64,000 nt of DNA from Przewalskia tangutica (GCA_029844215.1 CM056736.1:18909501-18973500); one strand, 5' to 3'. Shown: positions 22,985-34,839, counted from the stretch's first letter. Numbers and translations: made by a program. The notes: generated by a model not told the origin, from the sequence alone.

Positions 22985-23521
22985 AAAGGAAAGAAAAGAA
23001 CTTGAACATTTGATGTATCCAATTGTGTCTTGCCTCTTTCTTGCCTCTCCAAAGTATGATCCTTCCTTTTAGAATAATCTCTAGGTCTTATAAATGTAAA
23101 AATCACGTTTCGAACCCTTTTGCCGTTCGAAAAATCGGAAAAATCAAACATTTCGTGCCTGACCGCGTCGGCATCGACTCGTTGGTCGGGCGTCGCGTAC
23201 GACTTCGCCAAATTCTATCGACGCAGATTTCAGCGCGGCCGCTATTGGCCGGAGTCGCATACGCGACGTTGTTTTTTTTATTTTGCTTCCTTTTGGTGTC
23301 CAGACTTCGTCAGGTTTTTTTCGTACTTCCCGGGACTTCTTAGTCTTTATTTCTTGTCCTTTTATTGTGCAATTTCATCCTCAAAAGCAATACTTTCTCC
23401 TTTATGACCGCTGTAACACAAAAGAAAGAAAAATACACCTAACATTATACTAAACACAAGCGAAAAGAGAAAAATACTTAACTAAAAAGGACTCAAAAGA
23501 ATGTATAAAATACACTCAACA
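22985..23521 (-). repeat. truncated 3' LTR of Athila-type element 2
   Basis: Aligns with about 28,540-29,075 (GAAAGAAAAGAACTTGAACA to ACTCAACA). The left ~750 bases of the LTR are missing. The GC-rich patch at 23,160-23,270 is diverged. Confidence 0.85.
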
Positions 23522-25086
23522 AACACCTCAAACTTACACTTTACTCGCCCTCGAATAAAGCACTAAACAAAAACAAAACAAAAATAAAGAAAAGACTCTA
23601 GGAAATGGATCAAGTAGCTATAGCAATGCTGCCTTAAAATCATGGATGAAAGTAGGATAATATGTTGGAACATAGCATGAATTTTCAGCAATCTAGAATT
23701 TCAAGTTAGATATTTCGCAAATTCACTTAGATCATAATCCTTGGGAATACAAACACTTAACCTATGCATGTCAATTTCATTTCATCTTTCCCAAAACTCT
23801 ATAGACCTGTTTACTTGTTCTCCACTAATCATAGACATACACATTAAGAATCTTCAGGACTTTCAGGGGTTGTAATGTAGGCTTAGGCATGGGTAGATAA
23901 AAGTTGGAATTTAGACTCAATTTTCGTACTATAAGCATTTTTCATTCAACTCATTTTTCCTTCTTTGGACTTTCTTTTTAGTCTCATACCTATTTTCTTC
24001 CCTCTTTTCTTTTGAGAGAATGAGACACATTATCAATAACAAGCACTCCCAAACTTAGGCTTTTGCATATTTTGCATTGGGGTGCATCAAAATTTCACTC
24101 TCTTTTTATTGTTTTTTCAACACTTTTCATCCCAATATTTTTCAATTATCACTTATGGCACAATCAGAGAATCATAGGGTGTCAAACAAATATATTATTT
24201 AATGCTCAAAGGGGCTGACTAAAGATAAAATTTATGTCAGGGTAGATAATGAATGGTAAGAAGGGCTATCAAAGAATGCCTGAATCATTTCTCTAAACAT
24301 GTATATCTTAACTACTTCACCTCAAATAACAACAAAACAGGTTTTCTAGATATTTTCAACATTTCTTTCCATAACTGACACACATAGGCTAAGCACAAAT
24401 ATCCAAATAATTAGATGTCATGAATTTTTGACATATCTAACTTAAATACGAAGATTTTTGCTTTTAATTCCATTACATTATCCGACTTTATTCACTCAAT
24501 ATCTTTAGCAACTACAACATGTTTGATCCATAAAAAAAATATGATTCACAAACGCATAAAACAAACAAAAAGACTCAAAACAAACGACAAAACAAAATAA
24601 GATCCCCCCCCCCCCCACAAACTTGATTGACACATTGTACCTAATGTGTAAAGACTAAAATTAAATGGACAACATACTGACACAAAACAGCGGTCACAAC
24701 GGAGGTCTGGAAGGAAATTCTGGAAATTGCATCGGCTATCGGGCTCTCAGAACTTTTGGCGTCTCGGCCCTGCATGTTGGCGCTGCAGCGCTAATGACGG
24801 GAATTGCTCTCTGAAGTTCTAGTGTCGCGGCCCTGCCTGTTGGCGCCACGACGCTGCTGCCAATTTTTCCCTTTTTCAGCATTTTTGTCTCTTTTTCCAC
24901 TTGGGGTCAGCTTCCAGTTCACCTGTCATCCAAAAATATAAGACAAGAAACCAAGACCAAAAGATTGTTTAAGACAAAATAAAACAACTAAAACAAAAAT
25001 TGAAATAACATAATTAAAACAATGGGTTGCCTCCCAAGTAGCGATGTCTTTAACGTCTTTTAGTCGGACGCAATTCTCTTACTCAA
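23522..25086 (-). other. 3' untranslated region of Athila-type element 2
   Basis: No coding potential seen. It shares phrases with element 1 (TTGTAATGTAGGCTTAGGCA, GGGGCTGACTA, GGTTGCCTCCCAA). Two GC-rich motifs GTCTCGGCCCTGC and GTCGCGGCCCTGCC occur at 24,760-24,850, as in the LTRs. A run of C bases (about 14) lies near 24,604. Confidence 0.7.
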
Positions 25087-25371
25087 TCAAGGGGGTAGAG
25101 TATCCCCTCCGCATATCCATTTCAGCATTATTCTCTTCCTCCTTTTCCTTTTCTTCTTCACAGGGCTAAGGTCAGAAGAGTTCCTTCCTTTTTCATCATT
25201 TGCTAGTTCAGAAGTCTTACCCTCAAGTTCATCACACTGCTTTAATGTTACTTCACAAGCATCATTACTTGTGAGGCTTTTCTCAGAGACACCCTTGTCA
25301 ACTATCCCAATGGTGAAACATCTATCATTTACTTGAGGTTCAGTGGGTGGCTTGAAAACAGTGAAGGTCAT
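25087..25371 (-). pseudogene. basic linker after protease, Athila-type element 2
   Basis: The frame starts MTFTVFKPPTEPQ and ends in a lysine/arginine tract (KKKRKRRKR). In Athila polyproteins this kind of segment links protease to RT. Here it ends after CGGDTLPP and no RT follows. In-frame stops separate it from the protease. Confidence 0.55.
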
Positions 25372-25428
25372 CTCCTCATCTTGAACTCGGAGTTTTAACT
25401 CTCCCTTATCAACATCAATCAGTGCCCT

Positions 25429-25797
25429 TCATGTGGCTAGGAATGGTCTCCCATGGATGAAGGGCATATTTTCATCGGCTTTCATATCTAGGATGATGAA
25501 GTCAGCAGGAAAGATGAACTTACCTACTTTTACCAATACATTTCCAATTATTCCTTGGGGATGCACAATTGAGTGATCAGCTAGCTGCAAGGTGACAGTG
25601 GTTGACATTGCTTCCCCCAAACCAAGTCTTTTAAACACAGTAAGGGGAATCATGTTGACACTTGCCCCCAAATCACACAAAGTCTGCTTGTATGTCACAT
25701 TTCCTATAGTGCAAGATAATGTGAAACTCTCTGGATCTTTCAACTTCGGGGGAAGTTTCTTCTGCAGAATAACACTGTACTCCTCTGTCAGCACCAC
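25429..25797 (-). pseudogene. aspartic protease of Athila-type element 2
   Basis: Retropepsin fold residues are clear: LKDPESFTLSCTIGN, the active-site segment CDLGASVNMIPLTVF (DLGAS in place of the usual D-S/T-G), and the C-terminal DFIILDMKADENMPFIHGRP. About 122 codons are open, close to a full domain. It lies downstream of the gag coiled coil. Because RT and IN are missing, a protease without them would act only on Gag. Confidence 0.85.
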
Positions 25798-26099
25798 TAT
25801 CTCATAGTCTGTCAGCTTCCTCTTCTAAAAAATGATGTATTTCATGAACTTCACATATGCTGGCATTTGCTCCAAGGCCTCAATGAAAGGAAGATTGATA
25901 TGCAACTTTTTGAATACCTCCAAAAATTATGAAAACTGCTTGTCTAGAGCCTTCTTCTGAAATCTTTGAGGGTAAAGAATTATGTCTGTATATTCCCTCG
26001 TGACTGTTGGTGGAGCTTTTTCTAAAATATGGTGGTCATCAGTAACTCCCTCCTTCTCTGCATCAACCATCTTCTCCACTTCATTCTCCTTTTCAAGCA

Positions 26100-27625
26100 C
26101 TGGTTGGGGTGCAGCCTGCTCTTACTGTTTACTATTTCTCAGGCTGATTGCCTAACACTGCTCCCTTGGGTTCATCACTGTGTTTCTATGGAGGTTTCCT
26201 TGCTGTCTCACTCAATTTTTCTACTAACTGCCCCATCTGAGTCTCCAAGTTCATAATAGATGATCTTGTTTCGGTCATGAACTGGGTCTGAGAGTTGGTC
26301 AAGGTTGCAAATGAGTACCTGGTTTCTGCCATGAATTGAGTCTGGGAGTTAGCCAAGGTCAACAGTGCTGCTCTTATTTCATCTGGCTTCTCTTATGGAG
26401 CTGGTGGCCTGGGTTGTTATTGTTGGATCTATCCCTGAAGAGCTTGATTGGTCTGTTGAAATAGCTCCTGACACTGAGGTTGCTGCCTTTGGTCATTCTT
26501 CCAAGAAAAGTTGGGATAATTTCTCCACCCCTGATTATATGTTTTGGAGAATGCATTGTTATAGGGCCTCTGAAAATTCTCAATTGCCTGAACCTGCTCT
26601 ATAGGCGCATTATTTGGATCCACTGTTGTGCACCTATCAAAAATTTGGGGACCCCCACAAATCTCACAACTCACTGATGTCTGAACAGCTTTAACGAATA
26701 TGGTGCTCTAATGCAACTGCTTTATCAAAGTGGCAACCTGGGCAGTCAACGCAGTGATGGCATCTAACTCATGAACCCCAGCCACTTTCTTGCTGCTTGC
26801 TGATCCTTCATCGGCCCCCTGGAGGTTGTTTGTGGTCATGTCTTGTAGCAAATCATGTGCCTCATTGACGTTTTTTCTCATGAATGTTTCTCATGCTGCA
26901 GCATCAATAATGGTACGAGTAGTACCACACAACCCATTGTAGAATATGTGGACCAACATCCACTTCTCAATCCCATGATGCAGGCACTTCCTCTGTAAGT
27001 CTTTGAACCGCTCTCATGCATCATACATTTATTCTCCCTCCAATTGATAAAAGTTGTTCAATTCTCCGCTGAGCCTTGCTGTTTTGGATGGAGGGAATAA
27101 TTTGGCAAGAAACTTCTGGGCCAAGTCTTACCATGTGGTAATGGAGTTCGCCTGTAGTGAGTTCAACCAGCTCTTTGCTCTATCCCTGAGTGAGAATGGG
27201 AAGAGTCTCAACCGAATGACATCATCAGTAACACCATTGTACTTAAAAGATGCGCAAAGCTCCAGGAAGTTTGCTATATGAATATGAGAATCTTCACACG
27301 GTAATCCCCCAAACTGAACTGAGCCTTGAACCATGTGCAAGATTGCTGGTTTGATTTCAAAATTATTAGCTTCCACAGGTGGAAGCCTGATGCAAGTTTG
27401 CACCCCTGTAATAGTCGGCATCACATAGTCCCCTAAGCTCCTCTCTACAGGATGCGGGACTTGTCTCATCACAGTCGGTAACTCATCATTCCCCACGTTG
27501 TTGTTTTACTGATTTTCTATTACTAAAGAATCAGCAATTCTCTTTTCTTTCATGTTCTGTCTGCACAATCTTTCAATTTCAGGGTTCAAAGAGATAGGAG
27601 TGTTTGCTCCTCTGCTACTTCGCAT
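26100..27625 (-). pseudogene. gag of Athila-type element 2, with stops
   Basis: The likely start is at 27,625 (MRSSRGANTPISLNPEIE). The Gag core follows: FEIKPAILHMVQGSVQFGG, HIANFLELCASFKYNGV, LRLFPFSLRDRAKSWLNSL (in the open stretch 27,496-27,128). Next come LAQKFLAKLFPP, an interrupted helical part, the zinc-knuckle-like CEICGG region near 26,670 and the C-terminal coiled coil with two TQFMAETR-like repeats near 26,270-26,370. Several stop codons interrupt it, so it is inactive. It is the most complete Athila Gag in the window. Confidence 0.82.
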
Positions 27626-27764
27626 AAACGAATTTCCTAAAATTAATCAAAAACAACAACCAGATCACGGCAAGATGTTCTAAAATAAAAAATAATAAAA
27701 AGACAGAAAATAAAAACCAAATTAGAAATAAAACTACATAATTCGATATTGATAGTACGTCAGT

Positions 27765-27781
27765 CCCCGGCAACGGCGCCA
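27765..27781 (-). other. primer binding site, tRNA-Asp type (element 2)
   Basis: The minus strand reads TGGCGCCGTTGCCGGGGA, identical to the site in element 1. Confidence 0.9.
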
Positions 27782-27787
27782 AAAACT

Positions 27788-29075
27788 TGTTGTGATATTT
27801 CTCTATGCTTACGCAAGTGTATGTATCATTCAAGTAATAAAGATCTGTAAGACTGAGTTATCGTCCACAGAAACTGGTTTATCAAGTGCCGAATATCTAA
27901 TCTATGGTATTTATTTGGTAACCGTTCTTTTATTTTAGATTTTAAACTAAGAATTATAACTAAGTAAAGTGCATAATATAAACTAAAGATGATAGTACTT
28001 TGGGTGCTAAATATTTATGAAGGAAATAGGGCTTTCAATCTCCTCAACTATCCACTCTTTCACGTGTTTATGCAATGCTAATGATTTTTCTTCTTATTAA
28101 GACAGAAGGTTAACTAATCTGTTCTATATTTCGGTTAGGACATATAAAAACTCAACCTTATGCAGAAATCTTCTATATTTCTATGATAGATTTTACCACA
28201 CAGGAGGATTAAGAACAATAACCTTAAATACTACACAAGTATCGGGGTACTTTCGTCCACGATTTTAACCTATGTCTAAACAACTACAACATATTCAAAT
28301 CTCCCCTCTCGGATCTCGATTCGAAATCATATAAATTATTACAATTAATGGTCAGTCAATTATCAAACAATCAATACAAAATTGAATAAATCTTAATATG
28401 CTGAAGAAGAAATTAATAACTATGCATTAATTGTATGAAAGAGTTTCAAGCGATTCGACGGAAAACCCTAATAAAGAGATTAACTCCTAGACATTGTCAT
28501 GCTAAGAACTAATACAAAATCCAACATAAACTGAAATTAAAATAAATGAAAGAAAAGAACTTGAACAATTTGATGTCTCCAATTGTGTCTTGCCTCCTTC
28601 TTGCCTCTCCAAAGTATGACCCTTCCTTTTAGAAAATCTCTAGGTCTTATAAATATAAAAATCAAGTTTCGAACCCTTTTTCCCTTCGAAAAATCAGAAA
28701 AATAGAACTTTTCTCGCCCAGACCCGCGTCGGCGCCGCGGCCCTGACTTCGCCAAATTCTATCAGACGCTGCAGAACTTCTAGCGTCGCGGCACTGCTGG
28801 ATGGAGTCGTGGCGCCGGCGACGTTGTTTTCTGATTTTGCTTCCTTTTGGTGTCCGGACTTAGTCAGGTTTCTTTCGTGCTTCCCGAGATTTCTTAGGCT
28901 TCATTTCTTGGTCTTTTATTGTCCAATTTCATCATCAAAAGTAATATTTTCTCCTTTATGACCGATGTAACACAAAAGAAAGAAAAACGCACCTAACACT
29001 ATACTAAACACAAACGAAAAGAGAAAAATATTTTACTAAAAATGATCCAAAATAGTGTATAAAATACACTCAACA
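27788..29075 (-). repeat. 5' LTR of Athila-type element 2
   Basis: 1,288 bp, TGTTGTGATATTTC to ACTCAACA. The GC-rich motif GTCGGCGCCGCGGCCCTG lies near 28,728, about 345 bases inside the minus-strand LTR start. It closely matches the solo LTR at 31,914. Confidence 0.92.
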
Positions 29076-29757
29076 GTATCATGCCGAGGGAATCAGATCA
29101 AGACGTAGTTTGTGATGCAAAAATAATATTTTTAATATATGTATTTTTTGTTGTTTTTCTGAAAAAATGGAAAGACAACATCACGTTCTGACTTCAGTTG
29201 ATACCAACAATTAGTATTATGCATAGGATTTCCGTTATTTGGTTTCAGTTTAACCGAGACTAACTCCAGGGTAATTCACACAGCTTCAGATGGTACCTCA
29301 GACATATCTGAGTGTCGACACTTGCTTCAAGCAAAGATTTTGAACTATATGCATCCTCATGTTTCAAATTCCCTCACTGAAAGAAAGTCTCATCCTCACA
29401 TATATTTTAATATTTTGAACTCTAGGATGTCAAGAGAAGTACACTCACACTCAGAAAGATATTCAATGCATGCAACTGTGATACTATATGCTTGACCGTC
29501 ATGTAAGTCTCCACTAATATGAGAACCATCGGTATAAGATCATATAGGACTTGTCACGAGTTTGTAATGTAGGCTTGGGGAAAGGAATGATATTATTTGG
29601 GTAAGGAGTGACTAATTCTTCCTTGAGCGTTGGATTATTTTCGCGTTTGGCATCTGTGTGCCTTGATGCTGATCTGCTTCTTTTTGTCTTTTTCTTTTGG
29701 ATTGTGTCTTGATGCTGATCTGCTTCTTTTTGTCCTTTTATTTTGGACTGACTTCTT
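29076..29757. repeat. Ogre-like internal segment, duplicate copy
   Basis: It matches 33,199-33,868 almost throughout (for example TTTGTGATGCAAAAATAAT, CCTCACTGAAAGAAAGTC). It ends at a sharp breakpoint after GGACTGACTTCTT and is followed by mid-LTR sequence. No ORF is credible. Confidence 0.88.
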
Positions 29758-29947
29758 AAGAAAGACCTAATGTTTAATTTTTTTTAAAAATGTGATGTCA
29801 TTTTGTGAAAAATAAAACATAAAATATTAGGTAAAAATATGATTATTAAAAGAAAAATACAAAAAATGATGATAAAAAATGTTGTGTGCAAAAATACTTA
29901 AAATTGCAAGAAATAATCAAAAGATGGGTCAAAATTGGGTGTCAACA
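29758..29947 (-). repeat. partial (middle) Ogre-like LTR
   Basis: 190 bases match the U3 start end of the LTR (equivalent to about 16,060-16,247). They are followed by the PPT and the duplicate 3' UTR. Confidence 0.88.
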
Positions 29948-30546
29948 GCTTGCCCCTCTTTGGCTGAAGACGATGAAAGAGTTTTCGTACAAAAACGTTG
30001 ACTTGTAGCCAATTTTGTCTCCATCGTCAGAATTAGAACAAAGATAAAAAAAATAAATGGGCAAAAGAGAATTTTAAGAAGAATTGGAAGCAAAGCTGAT
30101 GCAGATTTAAAATTTATTCCAGTGTCGAATTATAATGACACTGAGTTGATGATGCTGGAAAATTAAAGACAATGTCGACGCAGATTCAAAATTTTATCTC
30201 AGTGTCGAATTATGATGACACTGGGTTACTGCGATGTTAGAAAATTAAAGACGGACTGACGCTAATTCAAAAATTTGTTCAGGTTCGAATCTTGATGACA
30301 ATGGGTTACAATTATGATGGGGTGCTGGAAGTGACAGAGTATTTGTTCCCTGAAATGCCTCTAGGGTGTTTGTTTCCGAGGTCAAAATGTAAAAGGTATT
30401 TATTCCTCGTGCTGACAGAAGACATGGTTTTTGTTTCCTGAAATGTCTCTAGGGTGTTTGTTTTCGAGGTTAAAAATATAAAAGGTGTTTGTTCCTCGTG
30501 CTAAAAGATATGGTGTTTACAGATGCTGAGAAATACAGGGTGTTGG
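29948..30546. repeat. Ogre-like 3' UTR, copy 2, with 77- and 90-bp tandem repeats
   Basis: It repeats 16,248-16,837: PPT, three ~77-bp units (about 30,090-30,330), then two ~90-bp units (about 30,330-30,515). No gene is seen. Confidence 0.85.
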
Positions 30547-31559
30547 TGACGTCATTGTGTTGACGATGTTGATGACAGCGTTATATAGATGTAAATGTTG
30601 ATGACGTGGTATAGACGTAATGCTGATGACACCGTGGTATAGATGCAATGCTGATGAATGCTGATGACATCGTGGTATAGACGTAATTTTGATGACGTCG
30701 TGGTATAGAAGTAATGTTGATGAATGCTAATGACATGGTGGTATAGACGCAATGCTGATGGCGTCGTGGTATAGACGTAATGCTGATGACGTCATGGTAT
30801 AGATGTAATGTGGATGACATCGTGGTATAGACGCAATGCTGATGAATGCTGATGACGTCGTGGTATAGACGTAATGATGATGACGTCGCGATATAGACAT
30901 AATGCTGATTAATGCTGATGACATCGTGGTATAGACGTAATGCTGATGTCATCGTGGTATAGACGCAATGTTGATGACGTCGTGGTATAGACGTAATGCG
31001 GATGACGTCGTGATATAGACGCAATGCTGATGAATGTTGATAACATTGTGGTATAGATGTAATGCTGATGATGTAGTGGTATAGACACAATGTTGATGAA
31101 TGCTGATAACGTCGTGGTATAGACGTAATGCTGATGAATGCTGATGACATTGTGGTATAGACGTAATGCTGATGACGTCGTGGTATAGGTGCAATGCTGA
31201 TGAATGCTGATAATGTCGTGGTATAGACGTAATATTGATGACGTCGTGGTATAGACACAATGCTGATGACATCGTGGTATAAACGTAATGTTGATGACAT
31301 CATGGTATAGACGCAGTGCTGATGAATGTTGATGACGTCGTGGTATAGACGTAATGCTGATTACGTCGTGGTATAGATGTAATGTTGATGACGTCGTTGT
31401 ATAGACGGAATGCTGATGACGTTGTGGTATAAATGCAATGTTGATGACGTCGTGGTATAGACGTAATACTGATGAATGCCGATGGCATCGTGGAATAGAC
31501 ACAATGCCGATAAATACTGATGATGTCGTGCTATAGACGCAATGCTGATGAATGCTGAT
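30547..31559. repeat. 28/38-bp minisatellite, array 2
   Basis: About thirty units of the same 28/38-bp repeat as array 1, in the same orientation and position relative to the PPT. Minus-strand frames of up to 240 codons are open across it; they spell repeated HDVIS / PRRHQHYVYTT phrases and are not treated as genes. Confidence 0.95.
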
Positions 31560-31913
31560 GTAAAAATAAGCATTTTTATGTTTTTCAATAATGTGGGACC
31601 GAGCCGATATGACTGCCTACGTATCCCGTCGAGAGAATCAGGTCAAGACGTAGTTCGTGATGCAAAAAATAAGAATTTTTATGATTTTAAAATAATGTGG
31701 GACCGAAGCCGAGGGAATAAGGTCAAGACGTAGTTCGTGATGCAAAAAATAAGGATTTTTATGATTTTCAAACAATGTGGGACCGAAGCCAATGTGGCCG
31801 CCTACGTATCCTCCGAAGAATCAGGTCAAAACGAAGTTCGTGATGCAAAAAATAAGGATTTTTATGATTTTCAAACAATGTGGGACTGAAGCCAATGTGG
31901 CCGCCTACGTATC
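31560..31913. repeat. 80-100-bp repeats with CTACGTATC...ACGTAG modules
   Basis: Three to four units have AATGTGGGACCGAAGCC, GCCTACGTATC and GAATCAGGTCAAGACGTAG in order. Spacing between GATGCAAAAAATAAG phrases is about 81 then 102 bases. The last unit is split by the Athila solo LTR at 31,914. Confidence 0.85.
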
Positions 31914-33198
31914 TGTTGCGATATTTCTCTATGCTTACGCAAGTGTACGTATCGTTCAAGTAATAAAGATCTGTAAGACCGAGTTATCGTCCACAGAGAC
32001 TGGTTTATCAAGTACCGAATATCTAATCTATGGTATCTATTTGGTAACCGTTCTTTTGTTTTAGATTTTAACTAAGAATTATAACTAAGTAAAGTGCAGA
32101 ATATAAACTAAAGATGATAGTACTTTGGGTTTTAAACAGTTATGAAGGAAATAGAGTTTACAATCTCCTCAACTATCCACTCTTTCACGTATTTATGCAA
32201 TGCTAATGATTCATCTTCTTATTAAGATAGCAGATTAACTAATCTGTTCTATATTCCGGTTAAGACATATAAAAACTCAACCTTATGCAGAAACCTTATA
32301 TATTTCTATGATAGATTTTACCACACAGGAGGATTAAGAACAATAACCTTAAATACTACACAAATATCAAGGTACTTTCGTCCACGATTTTAACCTATGT
32401 CTAAACAACTACAACATATTCAAATCTCCCCTCTCGGATCTCGATTCGAAATCATATAAGTTATTACAATTAATGGTCAGTCAATTATCAAACAATCAAT
32501 ACAATATTGAATAGATCTTAATATGCTGAAGAAGAAATCAATAACTATGCATTAACTGTATGAAAGAGTTTAAGCGATTCGACGGAAAACCCTAATAAAG
32601 AGATTAGCTCCTAGACATTGTCATGCTAAGAACTAATACAAAATCCAACATAAACTGAAATTAAAATAAATGAAAGAAAAGAAGTTGAATAATTTGATGT
32701 CTCCAATTATGTCTTGCCTCCTTCTTGCCTCTCCAAAGTATGACCTTTCCTTTTAGAAAATCTCTAGGTCTTATAAATATAAAATCAAGTTTCGAACCCT
32801 TTTGCACTTCAAAAAATCGGAAAAATTGAACTTTTCTCGCCCAGACCCGCGTCGGCGCCGCGGCCCTGACTTAGCCAAATTCTATCAGACGTTGCAGGAC
32901 TTCTGGCGTCACGGCGCTGTTGGCTGGAGCCGCGGAGCCGGCGACGTTGTTTTCTGATTTTGCTTCCTTTTGGTGTCCGGACTTCGTCAGGTTTCTTTCG
33001 TGCTTTACGGGACTTCTTAGGCTTTATTTCTTGGCCTTTTATTGTGCAATTTCATCATCAAAAGTAATATTTTCTCATTTATGACCGTTGTAACACAAAA
33101 TTAAGAAAAACACACTTAACACTATACTAAACACAAACGAAAAGAGAAAAATACTTAACTAAAAATGATTCAAAATAGTGTATAAAATACACTCAATA
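31914..33198 (-). repeat. solo Athila-type LTR
   Basis: 1,285 bp, close in sequence to 27,788-29,075, with no PBS or PPT next to it. Flanks are GTATC (31,909-31,913) and GTAAC (33,199-33,203), a target duplication with one change. A solo LTR arises when the two LTRs of an element recombine. Its right flanking sequence is the same as that of element 2. Confidence 0.88.
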
Positions 33199-34800
33199 GT
33201 AACCTGCCGAGTGAATCAGGTCAAGACGTAGTTTGTGATGCAAAAATAATATTTTTAATATATGTATTTTTTGTTGTTTTTCTGAAAAAGTGGAAAGGCA
33301 ACATCACGTTCTGACTTCAGTTGATACCAACAATTAGTATTGTGCTTAGGATTTCCGTTATTTGGTTTCAGTCTAACCGAGACTGACTCCAGGGGAATTC
33401 ACGCAGCTTCAGATGGTACCTCAGACATATCTGAGTGTCGACATTTGCTTCAAACAAAGATTTTGAACTATACGCATCCTTATGTTTCAAATTCCCTCAC
33501 TGAAAGAAAGTCTCATCCTCACATATATTTCAATATTTTGAACTCTGGGACGTCAAGAGAAGTACACTCACACTCAGAAAGATATTCAATGCATGCAACT
33601 CTGATATCATATGCTTGGTCGTCATGTAAGTCACCAATAATATGAGAACACTCGCTATAGGATCATGTAGGACTTGTCACGAGTTTGTAATGTAGGTTTG
33701 GGGAAAGGAAGGATATTATTTGGGTAAGGAGTGACTAATTCTTCCTTGAGCGCTGGATTATTTCCGCGCTTGGCATCAGTGTGCCTTGATACTGATCTGC
33801 TTCTTTTTGTTCTTTTCTTTTGGACTGTGCCTTGATGCTGATCTTCTTCTTTTTGTCCTTTTATTTTGGACTGACTTCTTTTGAATCTTTCGTTCGGAGT
33901 TTTTCCCCTTTTTCAGTTTTTTTTTTGTTATTGTCGGGGCTTTTGTTTTCTCCTTTGTATGAAGTCGTTCTTTGTTTTTATTTTCTTTTCTCTTTTGAGA
34001 CTTTGCAACTTTATCTCCTGTAAACTTCAACGCAGATCGTTGTCAGTAATTTGCAATTTTTCCATGCGCTCAAGGAAGTCGGGCCAAGATAGGGATAATG
34101 CGTGTATGCACTCAAAAAGGGTATAGGTGTAATATGCGGTCGTCAAAAAAATAGGCTTTAGGCTCAAAGGGGAAGTACTACGGATAATGTTATTTGGTAG
34201 GCTGAAAAGGCTCAAACGGATCAAAGAAAGTCTACGATCATTTCCTATACCGAGTGTTACTCAGGATTTCGCCTCAACAAATATTACGGTCAAGTTCTAG
34301 ATCACAATGCACTGCAATTGAACATATTCTAAAACTCACCACACAATGCACATGAAACAATGAGGTTGGTTTCGTTCTTATCTTGAAATTATGCAAGACA
34401 ATTTCATTACAGGCGTGAATCAGAGGTACCAAAAGAATCTATAGTTTAACACGAATTCAGTCCATACTGATTATTACTTATTATTTTCTATGCACACTCA
34501 TATATGTGTTGGTATCAACCAAGTCAAACAATGGTACTTAAAATATTTTTTGTATATATATATTATTATTATTTTGAATAAAGTGTATCAAATGATACTT
34601 GGTTTTTTTTTTTAAAAAAGGGTATAAAATGATAATTGAAAAATATACATATATTTTTTTTGTATTTTTTTAATAAAGGACACCGAATTCGAGCAGGGCT
34701 GCCTACGTATCCCGCCGAGGGAATCAGATGCGCGTAGTTAGTTCAGATATGTTATAAAATGTATGTTTGAAAAAAAGTTATCCATAAAAGGATTAGAGTA
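33199..34800 (-). other. Ogre-like internal region, non-coding
   Basis: The part up to about 33,868 matches 29,076-29,757. The stretch 33,770-33,870 repeats CTTGATGCTGATCTGCTTC-TTTTTG phrases about every 50 bases. The lysine-rich minus-strand frame at 33,776-34,030 is low-complexity and gives no recognised domain. One CTGCCTACGTATCCC...CGCGTAG module is at about 34,701-34,745. Confidence 0.7.
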
Positions 34801-34839
34801 AAAGTTGTGCAAAACAAATGATTGTCCACTACGAGATGA

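Larger units (their letters stand above)
22985..29075 (-). mobile_element. Athila-type element 2: gag and protease only
   Basis: On the minus strand: 5' LTR 27,788-29,075, tRNA-Asp PBS, gag with in-frame stops, protease, a basic linker, a long 3' UTR and a 3' LTR cut to 22,985-23,521. RT, RNase H and integrase are absent, which resembles terminal-repeat elements that keep only gag. The right flank is GTATC (29,076-29,080). The left flank is gone: the first ~750 bases of the 3' LTR and adjoining Ogre sequence have been deleted, so minisatellite now abuts the LTR. Confidence 0.88.

Noticed and set aside
30547..31559. CRISPR-like array
   Set aside because: There are no unique spacers: the whole unit repeats with point changes, in a eukaryotic retrotransposon.
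33776..34030. Lysine-rich minus-strand ORF as a nuclear or Gag-like basic protein
   Set aside because: It comes from pyrimidine-rich low-complexity DNA in which short phrases repeat; the matching duplicate at 29,640-29,757 does not preserve a frame.
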